Assembly (NCBI GenBank): GCA_032615215.1
Contig: CP128433.1
Span: 3,803,501-3,867,500 of the forward strand
Reading direction: 5' to 3'
Origin: Microbulbifer sp. MKSA007
GTDB lineage: Bacteria; Pseudomonadota; Gammaproteobacteria; Pseudomonadales; Cellvibrionaceae
Length of the DNA stretch: 64,000 nt
Position 1 is the stretch's first letter. Each line of letters begins with the position of its first letter. Below the pieces are notes generated by a model. It was not told the origin of the DNA. It searched no databases and saw only the letters and a program-made list of their open reading frames with translations. Shown here in pieces: positions 16,941-26,704 of this stretch. The position numbers and the translations under genes were made by a program.

Positions 16941-17423
16941 TTATAGTTTAATCTGTGAATATTTATCGAGTTCGATACAGTATGTCGTAAAATATCGACC
17001 CAACAGCTCAGTTTTATGTACTGTTTTGGATATTCTTTTCAAAGCTCTGTATTCTGGCCTACTGTCAAGCAAATGACACACTATTTCCTTATGCCCTAAC
17101 TCCTTAGCCCAACCGATCATTGTTTTGAATACCGAGAGACCAAAACCCCAAAACTGTTGAGATATGACAACAGCTATCTCAAAGCCGCTATCATCAGGTT
17201 GAATACCACACCACCCAGCTAAAACTCCGCCTATATAAATTAGTCGAACGCGGCACCCTGGCAGGGTGTCTACTTCTAATTTAAACTTGCCCCACTCATT
17301 AATACTTTGGATATCAAAGTATTCATGTTTAATTAAGTGCTCCCTAAGTGAATCCTCATTGAGTACAGCTAACAGCTTATCTCGATTCACTTGGGTTAGC
17401 TCCTTAAACTCTATCCTGCTCAT
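16941..17423 (-). CDS. GNAT-family N-acetyltransferase
   Basis: The 160-residue protein has the overall GNAT layout: an N-terminal strand-helix region (RIEFKELTQVNRD), central strands (RVRLIYIGGVLAGWCGI), then FEIAVVISQQFWGFGLSVFKTMIGWA, which corresponds to motif A with an atypical acetyl-CoA loop (QQFWGFGLS instead of Q/RxxGxG/A). Such a degenerate loop still occurs in family members. The acceptor is unknown. It is 46 bases upstream of the hydrolase gene. GNAT genes are common cargo of integron cassettes, consistent with this block. Confidence 0.75.
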   Translation of the reverse strand: MSRIEFKELTQVNRDKLLAVLNEDSLREHLIKHEYFDIQSINEWGKFKLEVDTLPGCRVRLIYIGGVLAGWCGIQPDDSGFEIAVVISQQFWGFGLSVFKTMIGWAKELGHKEIVCHLLDSRPEYRALKRISKTVHKTELLGRYFTTYCIELDKYSQIKL

Positions 17424-17624
17424 ATTAAAGTAACTTTGACCTTCTCGTTTTGGGGTGATTTTAAGGACGAAATAATTTTTGCTTGCTTTATAAGTTACCC
17501 AAGATTAATTGCGACCGAAAGGTAGATGCCTATTCAATAAGGAAAGTTTCTTTATCCATTTGAGGAAAAGAATGCAGCCACCGTGTAAAAAACACACAAA
17601 TAGGACATCAACTTCATCGTTCTA

Positions 17625-18215
17625 TTAGTCGCTACGGTTTGCTCTCTTGTACTTTTCCTGGTACTCGCGGCGCTGCTTAGTAACTTCATATAATACAATT
17701 CCAGAAGTTGTTCCGAGATTCAGGCTTTCAATCATTCCAAACATTGGAATGGATACGCAGAAAGCGCTATTTTCTACTGCAAGATCACTTATACCTCTAG
17801 ATTCGTTACCAAACCAAACAGCCAGCTTTGGCTGAGTATAATCAGCCTCATGTAATATAAAGTTGTCTTTTCCTTTTACATGGGGAGAGGTGACAAGCGA
17901 GATAAACCTATTTTTCGCCAAATGAGCCAGACATTCCTCGGTACTATCAAAACGCTTTACGAAGCTCCATTTGATCGCAGAGACAGACGGCTTCGAGAGT
18001 GATTTCCTTTCTCTCATTTCCTGCCAGTCATCGGGTATTAGATTGCGAGGATCAACAATATACGTCTTTTCAACGCCTAATGCATTGACGTTTCTAATGA
18101 CCGCTCCAATGTTCTTCATATCCATCGGGCACTCGAGAACAGCTATCAGATTTTTACAGCGATAAGGCTTAATTTCATCAGCTCTTTTTCGGGCACCATT
18201 TTTATCATTTTCCAT
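17625..18215 (-). CDS. TrmH-family (SPOUT) RNA 2'-O-methyltransferase
   Basis: The 196-residue protein carries SpoU motifs: NIGAVIRNVNALGVEKTYIV (motif 1), KLAVWFGNESRGIS (motif 2) and VSIPMFGMIESLNLGTTSGIVLYEV (motif 3, in two blocks), which form the SAM-binding knot. Usual members methylate the ribose of tRNA or rRNA. The N-terminal extension is short and no RNA-binding domain is evident, so the substrate cannot be named. Motif 3 (ESLNLGTTSGIVLYE) is near the SpoU consensus ESLNVSVAxAIxLYE. It is a single gene with spacers of about 100-200 bases on both sides. Confidence 0.85.
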   Translation of the reverse strand: MENDKNGARKRADEIKPYRCKNLIAVLECPMDMKNIGAVIRNVNALGVEKTYIVDPRNLIPDDWQEMRERKSLSKPSVSAIKWSFVKRFDSTEECLAHLAKNRFISLVTSPHVKGKDNFILHEADYTQPKLAVWFGNESRGISDLAVENSAFCVSIPMFGMIESLNLGTTSGIVLYEVTKQRREYQEKYKRANRSD

Positions 18216-18313
18216 ATTCTAGAAGACCTTAGATAATTTGTTCATTCATAGCCCTACACTCAAATGCATATTCACGCACCGCTCGTAGTGTATCCTAATA
18301 TTTTCATCTGGCG

Positions 18314-18883
18314 TTATTTCCAGCTTGAATCAAGGTATAAACGAGCAATAACCAACCCCTTTTCGTACGGACTTAGATTAGCAATCTTGATTCGGTATTT
18401 ATCGCACCCAAGAGCATGCTTATAGTACGAGCCCAATAAAATGTCATTTGTTTTGTTGCCTGCTCTTGCTTCATTGTAGGATTTCAAGCTATCTCCGATA
18501 CCACTATCTCCTATATATTTCCCCTTATTCGCGAAAAAAACTGTTTGGTAAACAACGTCTCCAGCCATATTCATTAACGAAACTTCCAACCCTGCTTTTT
18601 CATTAGCCCAATACCTTGGCTCCTCTGAATACCAATAAACCTTAAATTGAAACCCTACGTTCTCTGAGCACATATTCATAAATTCATATTCTTGCCCCTC
18701 TTCGCTCATATCAAAACTATCAAATCTGACATTATGGTATGTGGCAGGCATGAACATTAGCCAGCTTGTATCCTTCGTATAGATTCCATCTCCTTTAAAC
18801 GTACAAGACGCTACAATGAATGACACAAATATAACTTGAAACCAAGAGATTCTAAATATACTCAACTTTACTCCCTTAAACAT
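18314..18883 (-). CDS. hypothetical lipoprotein
   Basis: The 189-residue protein has a signal sequence ending in a lipobox (FIVASC, cysteine at about residue 27), so it is likely a lipoprotein. The mature part is mixed alpha/beta with aromatic-rich strands and two further cysteines. No family recognised. Its TAA stop is followed by C (AAATAACGCC), and its ATG is 5 bases after a GTTAAGG box (18888-18894), both reminiscent of integron cassette edges. Confidence 0.65.
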   Translation of the reverse strand: MFKGVKLSIFRISWFQVIFVSFIVASCTFKGDGIYTKDTSWLMFMPATYHNVRFDSFDMSEEGQEYEFMNMCSENVGFQFKVYWYSEEPRYWANEKAGLEVSLMNMAGDVVYQTVFFANKGKYIGDSGIGDSLKSYNEARAGNKTNDILLGSYYKHALGCDKYRIKIANLSPYEKGLVIARLYLDSSWK

Positions 18884-19065
18884 AACACCTTAACAAACGG
18901 AAACTAGATCGCAACAAACGTAATATAAGCCATCCTGCACCAAAGACGTATAAATCATTGTTTTATTAAAATAGCACACCGACATGGCCACTATAAAGAA
19001 AAGCAACAACGGGCAGCTTGGTTTAACTTGGAAAAAATCGGCACTCTCTATCTCAGCCTCTAATT

Positions 19066-19254
19066 TCAATAGTTTTTCTGTATGCCAATATCTTTTAGGA
19101 GCATTTCATTTGCGAATATCACAACCCTGTTACTCCACTCATTAGGACCAAGCTCTTCTACTGAATCATAAAGATCAATCAGCTCTCTAGATTCTTGTTC
19201 GAGGAGGTTTTTAGCAACCCCTGAGATAAAATCATATAAATCGATAATACCCAT
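19066..19254 (-). CDS. small hypothetical protein
   Basis: A 62-residue frame, MGIIDLYDFISGVAKNLL onward, acidic and probably helical, with no signal peptide. It is the only intact frame in the 500 bases between two lipoprotein genes and lies in the same orientation. The composition looks like a genuine small soluble protein, but the family is unknown. GTTTTAGG lies about 20 bases upstream of its ATG. Confidence 0.5.
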   Translation of the reverse strand: MGIIDLYDFISGVAKNLLEQESRELIDLYDSVEELGPNEWSNRVVIFANEMLLKDIGIQKNY

Positions 19255-19344
19255 AAGATGCTTAGCAACCTAAAACGTTTGACCGAAGGCGTTTTCTGCT
19301 GGAGGTGCCGACCCATCTATTTTGAGGGCGACATAACTTCAATG

Positions 19345-19668
19345 TTATGATCCACTATTTGAAATACTCGCTATTTGGATATAAATTGCCTTAGGTTTGC
19401 TCTTAAATACCTCGGAAACGACTTCTTTTGTTATAACTTCAAGGTTCTTCACAGTTTCTCCGCGCACGTCATTAACATCTAAAACAACAGTAACTTGAGT
19501 TAATACTCCATTGTCAATACTAAATCCGAGCTGTGAGTCCCAGCCGTATTTTTCTTTAATGGCAGCTTGGGCAAGCTCCTGTTTTTCAAACATGCCTTTC
19601 ATATCATCGACAGCATCGCAGGCAACTAACAGAATTGTAGCCAGAGCCAAAAACAGCATTCTAATCAT
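19345..19668 (-). CDS. hypothetical lipoprotein
   Basis: The 107-residue protein has a signal peptide with lipobox (ATILLVAC, cysteine about residue 17). The mature domain (about 90 residues) has a predicted helix then strand-rich region; a possible resemblance to small unknown-function lipoproteins is all that can be said. The start is set at ATG 19668 because GGAG lies six bases upstream; an in-frame TTG at 19689 would include the ribosome-binding site. It lies 56 bases downstream of another lipoprotein gene. Its TAA stop sits in TCATAAC, a box like the 5' edge of attC sites. Confidence 0.65.
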   Translation of the reverse strand: MIRMLFLALATILLVACDAVDDMKGMFEKQELAQAAIKEKYGWDSQLGFSIDNGVLTQVTVVLDVNDVRGETVKNLEVITKEVVSEVFKSKPKAIYIQIASISNSGS

Positions 19669-19724
19669 TAAATTCTCCACTCGCTTCAAACTTACAACCC
19701 CAATAACAGGCCATGAATCTTTTA

Positions 19725-20213
19725 TTATGTACTATCGCAGCTATCAGAAATTTTCTCCATTTTTCCGTAACCGACTTCACCAAAACTTCTTAAAGAAGCT
19801 GTTGATTCTTTTTTAATGTTACTAACCATCCTGCTCCATTGGATATCAGCCTTCTTTGAACTTATAAAAACAATACCCCACGTCTGACTTTCAACCCAAG
19901 CTCCGCCATCATGAATTATATTCATTAGCAAATTTCCAGATTTTTCCAGCACTTCATATTCCTGATAAAACTTCTGGAACGGCCCACCTTCTTTCAGCTT
20001 AATGTATAATTCGGGAATCTCTCCACAGTTTAATACTACCACCTGATAAATGGGTTCACCCGTATCATTTGGAAGAACTTTAGTAGAAAATCTTTCAATG
20101 TAACCTGACCATGTGCCGGACGCCCTTCCTGTCTCAGATAACTTATCTGGCTTTGCGACAAAAGTTGTACATGAAATCAATATTAAAGGAATAAATACTA
20201 AAAAATACTTCAT
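19725..20213 (-). CDS. hypothetical lipoprotein
   Basis: The 162-residue protein begins MKYFLVFIPLILISC, a short signal peptide with lipobox (LISC, cysteine 15). The mature part has a VVLNCGEIPELYIKL segment and charged C-terminus; the family is not recognised. ATG 20213 is preferred over the GTG two codons upstream because AAGGTGG precedes it. The start lies 14 bases after the edge of a well-formed attC-like site (20227-20291), as expected for an integron cassette. The next lipoprotein gene follows in the same direction without an attC-like spacer, so both may share one cassette. Confidence 0.65.
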   Translation of the reverse strand: MKYFLVFIPLILISCTTFVAKPDKLSETGRASGTWSGYIERFSTKVLPNDTGEPIYQVVVLNCGEIPELYIKLKEGGPFQKFYQEYEVLEKSGNLLMNIIHDGGAWVESQTWGIVFISSKKADIQWSRMVSNIKKESTASLRSFGEVGYGKMEKISDSCDST

Positions 20214-20226
20214 AACCACCTTAAAA

Positions 20227-20291
20227 CTTTAACGCTTGCATTTGCAGCGGCTGCTATAAAGCATAAGGTGCCGCCGCTTTTTTGTTATGAC
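20227..20291 (-). other. attC-like recombination site (integron cassette edge)
   Basis: On the minus strand this 65-base spacer starts GTCATAAC and ends AAGCGTTAAAG, the positions of the R'' (RYYYAAC) and R' (GTTRRRY) boxes. Inside, AGCGGCGGC and GCAGCCGCT form an L''/L' pair with one extra base, around a 15-base loop. Box order, spacing and the unpaired base follow attC architecture. The upstream gene stops six bases before it and the downstream gene starts 14 bases after it. No integrase gene is in the window. Confidence 0.6.
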
Positions 20292-20296
20292 TAGAC

Positions 20297-20635
20297 TTAC
20301 TCTGGCCATTTATCACCCTCCGAACGGGCAATAAAATCGTAGTTTAACTCAGTACCAAAGGGCTCAGATGGTAATTCCGAGCCTTGGTAAGTAACTGAGC
20401 ACTCCTGGTTTAAAAATGCCAAAAGATCATGTATCCCAGCCTCTTTAGCTTCTTGTACGATTTTAGCAATTTCATTTCGCTGGACTTCAGATAACGATGA
20501 AAGCACCTCGTTGCGGTACTCGTTTTCTTTAGTATCCGGGTAGATACCCAGCGCCACCCACTTAGAAGTGGCTGATTCTTTTATAGAAACCACTTTCTCA
20601 ATAAATTCTTTGTATTTTCCTAACCCTTTATTCAT
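20297..20635 (-). CDS. DUF6547-like protein
   Basis: The 112-residue soluble protein has an N-terminal helix (KYKEFIEKVVSI), a WVALGIYPDTKENEYRN segment, a helical AGIHDLLAFLNQE block and the acidic C-terminus FIARSEGDKWPE. I recall this pattern (YPDT...GIHD...FIxRxxGDxWPE) from a family annotated DUF6547, function unknown. The assignment is from memory. It sits between two attC-like spacers, so it looks like a one-gene cassette. Its ATG is immediately preceded by GTTAATTC. Confidence 0.65.
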   Translation of the reverse strand: MNKGLGKYKEFIEKVVSIKESATSKWVALGIYPDTKENEYRNEVLSSLSEVQRNEIAKIVQEAKEAGIHDLLAFLNQECSVTYQGSELPSEPFGTELNYDFIARSEGDKWPE

Positions 20636-20636
20636 G

Positions 20637-20730
20637 AATTAACTAGCCATTACGTCCGCAGCACATGCGAGTTTATAGTAAAGGAAAAGTCGAAGCGGAA
20701 AAGCCGTCGCTGTACCTACGTTTGTTATAC
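20637..20730 (-). other. degenerate attC-like site
   Basis: On the minus strand it begins GTATAACAAACG, a strong R''-like box that contains the stop codon (TAA) of the upstream gene, and ends GTTAATT just before the next ATG. An internal TACAGC / GCTG pair is present, but the box pairing is weaker than in the 20227-20291 site. It is reported because stop overlap and immediate start are typical of cassettes. Confidence 0.4.
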
Positions 20731-21030
20731 ACTATTGCCTTGTCGCTCAAAGTCATATTTTAGCCCCGGCGGCAAGGTGTAGTACCCGCTCTCATTAATT
20801 GAAACATACATTGTTTTGCCTGCAATTTTTGGCTCCCAACCTGAACTCAATGCAAATCCTACAGCCTCTCTTACAGACTTTGGTGACAGAGTAAAGTACC
20901 AACTACTAGCATCTATATACAATAGAGATTTGGTGTTTCTAGCGAGATGTACTCGAATATGGAATTCCTTGCATGGATACAAAAAAAAGATTCTCTTGAT
21001 TAGCCACCCAGAAATAAATGCTATTTCCAA
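20725..21030 (-). CDS. hypothetical protein, possibly 5'-truncated
   Basis: A 101-residue frame opening at a TTG. The C-terminal 70 residues look protein-like (FHIRVHLARNTKSLL, SPKSVREAVGFALSSGWEP, MYVSINESGYYTLPPG), resembling small alpha+beta cassette-type proteins I cannot name. The N-terminal region is hydrophobic with no good ATG or ribosome-binding site, so the true start is uncertain and may be lost. The stop lies inside an attC-like box. It is the first gene of the minus-strand run, reading from the right. Confidence 0.5.
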   Translation of the reverse strand: MEIAFISGWLIKRIFFLYPCKEFHIRVHLARNTKSLLYIDASSWYFTLSPKSVREAVGFALSSGWEPKIAGKTMYVSINESGYYTLPPGLKYDFERQGNSV

Positions 21031-21365
21031 TATGTAATTTTCGTTTGATTTTATTTGTCATGATTGTACATTTTATTTATATGTTAGCTCCCTAACCACT
21101 ATTATCTTGACTACTATTTCAAATGTAAATCAACTGCTCACATTTACCTTTCACTATCATTTCAATTAGATGTACATAAACGAGACCATCGAACCAAATA
21201 AAAAAGTATGATCAATATAACCACTATCAAATGTTGCAGATAGATAACCAACTCTTTAATTTTAAGATTATTACTCTAAAAATCTTAGCCTCTTCATAAA
21301 TAACGGTCACTAAGAAGATCATTGAGCGACCCCACACGCTTTAATCAAAAATAGAACTCGCTCAA
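21031..21365. other. AT-rich intergenic stretch
   Basis: These 335 bases separate the cassette-like block from the core genes. They are AT-rich with no open frame of note on either strand. They should include the end of the beta-barrel gene transcript. I see no clear terminator or attachment site. Confidence 0.4.
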
Positions 21366-22253
21366 CTACCACCGCCAAGTCGCCGCAATATAAGGCCCAT
21401 GTTGAGTAATATCATAAGCAAAACGCCCATCAGAGAGTCGATCGGAATAATCAATACTGTAATACTGATACCCAAAACGCAGTGAGGTTGTCTTCCAGGC
21501 GCGCCAGTCGAATCCGGCTAGTAGGTTCCACTGTAAGTCATCACCCCCAGCGCCAAAGCCTCCCAGTTCCGTGCGTACAGCAACGGTTAGGCATTCAGTA
21601 ATTCCGATTGCACCTCGCGCAGATAGTGTAGGTTCCCACCAACTCTGTTTGCCTCCAAGGCGATTCCTAAATTCGGGCCTGGGGCCTATGTTAATTCCCG
21701 CTCGTGCTTTCACTTCCTGCTTTAATCGGTTCCAGCGCAAACCCGCTCCCACATCTACAAAGTACTTTCGCCCACTATTAGCCAGATTCCCTTCTAAAAT
21801 CCGGTAACCGGCTAGGGCATTTATCCAGCCCTGGCGAGCATCCACCTCAACATCAATATCTACATCGATATCCAGCTGTGGGTTTCGCGGCGGGGTTATG
21901 GTTGCTCCCTTGTCCAATCTGAGGTGCACATAGTAGAGATCCGCCACTACCCCAAAGCGCCCTTTCCAGGCTTCCAGGCGCACAGAAAATGCAGCGTTGA
22001 GGAGCTCCAGGGTTTTACTTAAATCCAGATCAATATCGACACTGGTGTCAGCGACAGTAGAAGTCCCTTTAGTGCGAAGCGGGAGGAAAAGATAAGGAGT
22101 GGCAAGGAAGCGCCAGTCATCGGGCTCTTTGGAAGTTAGGCTGGCAGCTGTTGCAGGCTCCGAACTTTGCGCGGCGGTACAGGAGATAAAGCTACAGAGC
22201 GTTAGCGCCAATATTTGCCTTGCGCTTTTCTCTTTCGCCTGTCCCTGTTTCAT
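21366..22253 (-). CDS. outer-membrane beta-barrel protein
   Basis: The 295-residue protein has a signal peptide (LALTLCSFISCTAAQ) followed by alternating hydrophobic/polar strands and ends with YIAATWRW, a terminal aromatic typical of outer-membrane porin-like barrels. The early DWRFLATPYLFLP strand recalls OmpW/MipA-like or uncharacterised barrels of about 250 residues. A DIDVDIDVEVDARQ stretch is likely a loop. Its function (channel, enzyme or structural) is unknown. It lies 150 bases downstream of lysS on the same strand but after a hairpin, so it is probably a separate transcript. Confidence 0.75.
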   Translation of the reverse strand: MKQGQAKEKSARQILALTLCSFISCTAAQSSEPATAASLTSKEPDDWRFLATPYLFLPLRTKGTSTVADTSVDIDLDLSKTLELLNAAFSVRLEAWKGRFGVVADLYYVHLRLDKGATITPPRNPQLDIDVDIDVEVDARQGWINALAGYRILEGNLANSGRKYFVDVGAGLRWNRLKQEVKARAGINIGPRPEFRNRLGGKQSWWEPTLSARGAIGITECLTVAVRTELGGFGAGGDDLQWNLLAGFDWRAWKTTSLRFGYQYYSIDYSDRLSDGRFAYDITQHGPYIAATWRW

Positions 22254-22366
22254 AGCAGCAACCGCTCCAAATCATTCGAGGCTCCATAGAGCACCAATGA
22301 ATAAGGATAGATAGAGCTGAGGGAAGTTTCAGAGTGAGGAAATCTGCGGCATAGGGGGAGGAAATA

Positions 22367-22394
22367 CTGCCGGGCAGGTAAAACTACCCGGCAG
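22367..22394 (-). terminator. hairpin just after lysS
   Basis: CTGCCGGG (22367-22374) and CCCGGCAG (22387-22394) form a perfect 8-bp GC-rich stem with a 12-base loop, 11 bases beyond the lysS stop. The position fits a terminator, but no strong T-run follows. Confidence 0.55.
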
Positions 22395-22404
22395 TGAGAA
22401 GCGA

Positions 22405-23889
<1,485 letters not shown>

Positions 23890-23961
23890 GGTGATCTATC
23901 AGTTTTGTGATTGATATTGCCCCTCATCGACGAGGGGCGCGGTGAGAGTGGAGACTTTAAA

Positions 23962-25057
23962 TCAGAGGCCGGCTTTTAGGCTGGCTTCGATAAATTGGTC
24001 CAGGTCTCCGTCCAGTACTGCCTGGCAGTTGCTGGTCTGGACATTGGTGCGCAGGTCCTTGATACGCTGGTCGTCCAACACGTAAGAGCGGATCTGGCTG
24101 CCCCAACCGATGTCGGCCTTGCTGTCTTCCATGGCCTGCTTCTCTGCGTTGCGCTTGAGCATTTCCTGCTCGTACATTTTTGCGCGCAGCATTTTCCAGG
24201 CTTTATCGCGGTTCTGGTGCTGGGAGCGCTCGCTCTGGCACTGCACGACGATACCGGATTCTGTGTGGGTCAAACGCACCGCAGAATCGGTTTTGTTCAC
24301 GTGCTGACCACCGGCGCCGGACGCGCGGTAGGTGTCTTCACGCACCTGGGACTTGTCGATTTCAATCTCGATATTGTCATCGATTTCCGGTGACACAAAT
24401 ACCGAGCTAAAAGAAGTGTGACGGCGGTTGCCGGAATCAAACGGCGATTTGCGCACCAGGCGGTGTACACCGGTTTCTGTGCGCAGCCATCCGAACGCGT
24501 GGTCGCCGGCGAAATGCACAGTGGCACTTTTGATACCGGCCACTTCCCCCGCGGAGACCTCTTCCAGGGTGGTCTTGAAGCCGTGGGCCTCACCCCAGCG
24601 CAGGTACATACGCAGGATCATTTCCGCCCAGTCCTGGGCCTCGGTACCGCCGGAGCCGGCCTGGATATCCAGATAGGCGTTGTTCTCGTCGTTCTCGCCG
24701 GAGAACATACGGCGGAATTCCAGAATCCCCAGCTGCTGCTGGAGACCTTCGATCTCAGTGGAGACCTCCCCTACGGAGTCCTCATCATTTTCCTCGACGG
24801 CCATTTCCAACAGTTCGCGGCAATCGGCGATGCCGGAGTCGAGGTTTTCGATGGTGTTGACCACCGTTTCCAGGGAGGAGCGCTCGCGCCCCAGTTCCTG
24901 TGCGCGGCTGGGGTCGTCCCAAACACTCGGCTCAGCCAGCTCCAGCTCTACTTCGGTAAGGCGTTCTTTCTTGCTGGCGTAGTCAAAGATACCCCCTAAG
25001 AACGTCGGTGCGCTCTTCGAGGTCTTTCAATTGATTGATGATGGGATTGATTTCCAT
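23962..25057 (-). CDS. prfB: peptide chain release factor 2 (programmed +1 frameshift)
   Basis: The gene starts at ATG 25057 (MEINPIINQLKDLEERT) and reads 24 codons to CTT TGA at 24988-24983. Skipping one T gives CTT-GAC-TAC and continues for about 340 codons, a total of 364 residues as expected. The release-factor motifs are present: SPF (RKSPFDSG) for stop-codon recognition and GAGGQHVNK for peptidyl-tRNA hydrolysis. It releases chains at UGA and UAA, and the internal UGA makes its synthesis self-regulated. It is followed by lysS. A continuous frame inside it (23962-24864) is only the 3' part. Confidence 0.97.
24982..24997 (-). promoter_or_regulatory. prfB programmed +1 frameshift site
   Basis: The minus strand reads AGGGGGTATCTTTGAC: a Shine-Dalgarno-like AGGGGG, spacer TAT, slippery CTT, then UGA C. 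This is the classic prfB signal, where low RF2 lets the ribosome slip forward at the UGA. Confidence 0.97.
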
Positions 25058-25160
25058 GAACTTTCGGTGTCCGGACAAAATAAAAAGCGGCGCGCATTCT
25101 ACCGCAGCGCGCGGGGGTCCTTCCAGTCAGATAGGGGCTGATATGGCGGCAAATCCTCTA

Positions 25161-25553
25161 CTAGGCGGTCTGTCCCGAGAGCTTTTCCAGAATTGCGCAG
25201 TCTGGGGACTCATTGCCGGCGCAGCTATCGGCAAAGGCCCGCAAGGTTGCGCGCATCCCCAGCAGGGTCTGCAACTGCTCTTCGAGCTGCCCGAGCTTGT
25301 GATTGACTAGGTCTTTGGTCTCACGGCTGTGGCGCTCCGGGTTATCCCGCAACCCCAGCAGCGCCCGGACCTCCTCAGTGGTAAAGCCACAGGCCCGCGC
25401 GCGGCGCACGAAGCAGAGGGTTTCAACATCGGCAGTGGAGTAATCCCGATAGCCATTAGCAGAGCGGCCGGGCACCACCAGGCCAATATTTTCGTAATGC
25501 CGCAGGGCTTTTGCACTGAGGCCCGAATTCTCTGCGGCCTGGGAAATGTTCAC
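25161..25553 (-). CDS. MerR-family copper-type regulator (CueR-like)
   Basis: The 130-residue protein has a MerR helix-turn-helix (NISQAAENSGLSAKALRHYENIGL), a wing (GYRDYSTADV), a dimer coiled coil and a C-terminal metal loop C111-AGNESPD-C119. The seven-residue cysteine spacing and the HS pair at 75-76 match CueR, which senses Cu(I), Ag(I) or Au(I). No copper ATPase or chaperone is adjacent; the next downstream gene on that side is prfB, and upstream is a lipoprotein gene. Targets therefore probably lie elsewhere. Confidence 0.85.
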   Translation of the reverse strand: MNISQAAENSGLSAKALRHYENIGLVVPGRSANGYRDYSTADVETLCFVRRARACGFTTEEVRALLGLRDNPERHSRETKDLVNHKLGQLEEQLQTLLGMRATLRAFADSCAGNESPDCAILEKLSGQTA

Positions 25554-25577
25554 GATTACCCCACTTCAGGTTTCAAC

Positions 25578-26036
25578 TCAGGCACTGTTGTCCCGACAGG
25601 CAGCAAACTGATACTGCACTTTCTCGGCGGGGCTATATCCCAGCTCAATTGAGGCATCCAGGGCATCCATACCGATCAGGTGCATCAGGATATCTCCTGT
25701 GGGTGCGCCACATACGGAGGGGAACATCCTATCGGTGCGGACTCCACAGCGGGACTCCTGCACCTTCACCCCATTGTCACTCAACTTCGCCTGACTCTGC
25801 TGAAGGGTCATACCACCCCCTTCGCACTGCTTGCTGCCACTGCCGCGGTAAATCCACACCATTTCCCCTGGCCTCATAGTCGCTGCAGGAGGCGTGGGTG
25901 CAACTTCGGGTTCCGCCGCGCCGGGTGTGTTCTCAACCTCGTTCTCCATCGCTTTCTCCTCCCTCGACTGGCCGCAAGCCGCCACCGAGATAATCAGGGC
26001 CCATACCCATAAGAATGACAACCATTTTTTCAGCAC
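25578..26036 (-). CDS. hypothetical lipoprotein
   Basis: The 152-residue protein has a signal peptide with lipobox (IISVAAC, cysteine about residue 21), a proline/alanine/glutamate-rich linker (about 30-55, EPEVAPTPPAATM) and a small domain with four cysteines (KQCEGGG, ESRCGV, SVCGAPTG, AACRDN), which may form disulfides. A PTGDILMHLI segment is seen. The family is unknown. It lies 24 bases upstream of the CueR-like regulator on the same strand, so co-expression is possible and a metal or envelope-stress link can be guessed. Confidence 0.65.
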   Translation of the reverse strand: MLKKWLSFLWVWALIISVAACGQSREEKAMENEVENTPGAAEPEVAPTPPAATMRPGEMVWIYRGSGSKQCEGGGMTLQQSQAKLSDNGVKVQESRCGVRTDRMFPSVCGAPTGDILMHLIGMDALDASIELGYSPAEKVQYQFAACRDNSA

Positions 26037-26069
26037 AGAACATCCTCCATAAAGCGATAAATAGCCGTG

Positions 26070-26696
26070 TCAGGATAACGCCAACCAGACTCCCACCGAT
26101 AGCATCAAAGTACCAGAAATCCGATTAACCAAACGCACATTTTCAGACCGCTCCAGTAAACGACTCAGGGCCTGGCCGCCACTGGCATAAATCAGCAGGC
26201 ACAACGCCTCCAAAAGCAGCAATATCGCCAGCAAGACTGAGAGCTGGGGTACCAGGGGTTTGGTATCGTTAATAAATGGCGGTAATAACGCAATAAAAAA
26301 CGCCCAACCCTTGGGATTGGCCACAGCTGTAACAAAACCCTGTAGTGCCAGCGCTCTTCGCGATGGTCGGCTAGCATCGACCGTATCACCCTGATCCATC
26401 AGAGCCAGCTGCCCCCGGGAGCGCCACATCTGCACGCCTATCCAGGCCAAATAGGCGGCCCCGCAGTATTTAAACAGCTGAAATAAAGTCGGATACTGAA
26501 CCATCAATACCGCAGCACCGAGTGCAGAGGTAATCGCCACCGACGCAACACCGATCAACTCTCCCACCATCATCCACAGAGTCTGGCGCACGCCCAGGGT
26601 AATTCCCAGGCTGAGCGATAGCATCATGCAGAGCCCCGGTGTGACCGAGGCAAAGAAGCTTGCGGGAACAAAGAGTGCCAGTGTCGATAATTCCAT
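26070..26696 (-). CDS. LysE/RhtB-family amino-acid exporter
   Basis: The 208-residue membrane protein has about six hydrophobic helices, starts MELSTLALFVPASFFASVTPG and contains the LysE-family features TPGLCMMLSLSLGI (helix I) and NPKGWAFFIALLPPFI (central motif). The family exports amino acids or derivatives such as homoserine lactones; the substrate here is unknown. ATG 26696 is preferred because AGGA lies seven bases upstream; the open frame extends to 26771. The start is inside the sequence just past the stop of the EamA gene (26705), suggesting translational coupling. Confidence 0.88.
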   Translation of the reverse strand: MELSTLALFVPASFFASVTPGLCMMLSLSLGITLGVRQTLWMMVGELIGVASVAITSALGAAVLMVQYPTLFQLFKYCGAAYLAWIGVQMWRSRGQLALMDQGDTVDASRPSRRALALQGFVTAVANPKGWAFFIALLPPFINDTKPLVPQLSVLLAILLLLEALCLLIYASGGQALSRLLERSENVRLVNRISGTLMLSVGVWLALS

Positions 26697-26704
26697 TGAT
26701 ATTC

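Noticed and set aside
23962..24864. prfB as a 300-codon gene starting at 24864
   Set aside because: The upstream 24 codons, the AGGGGG-CTT-TGA signal and the in-frame continuation show the full-length frameshifted gene.
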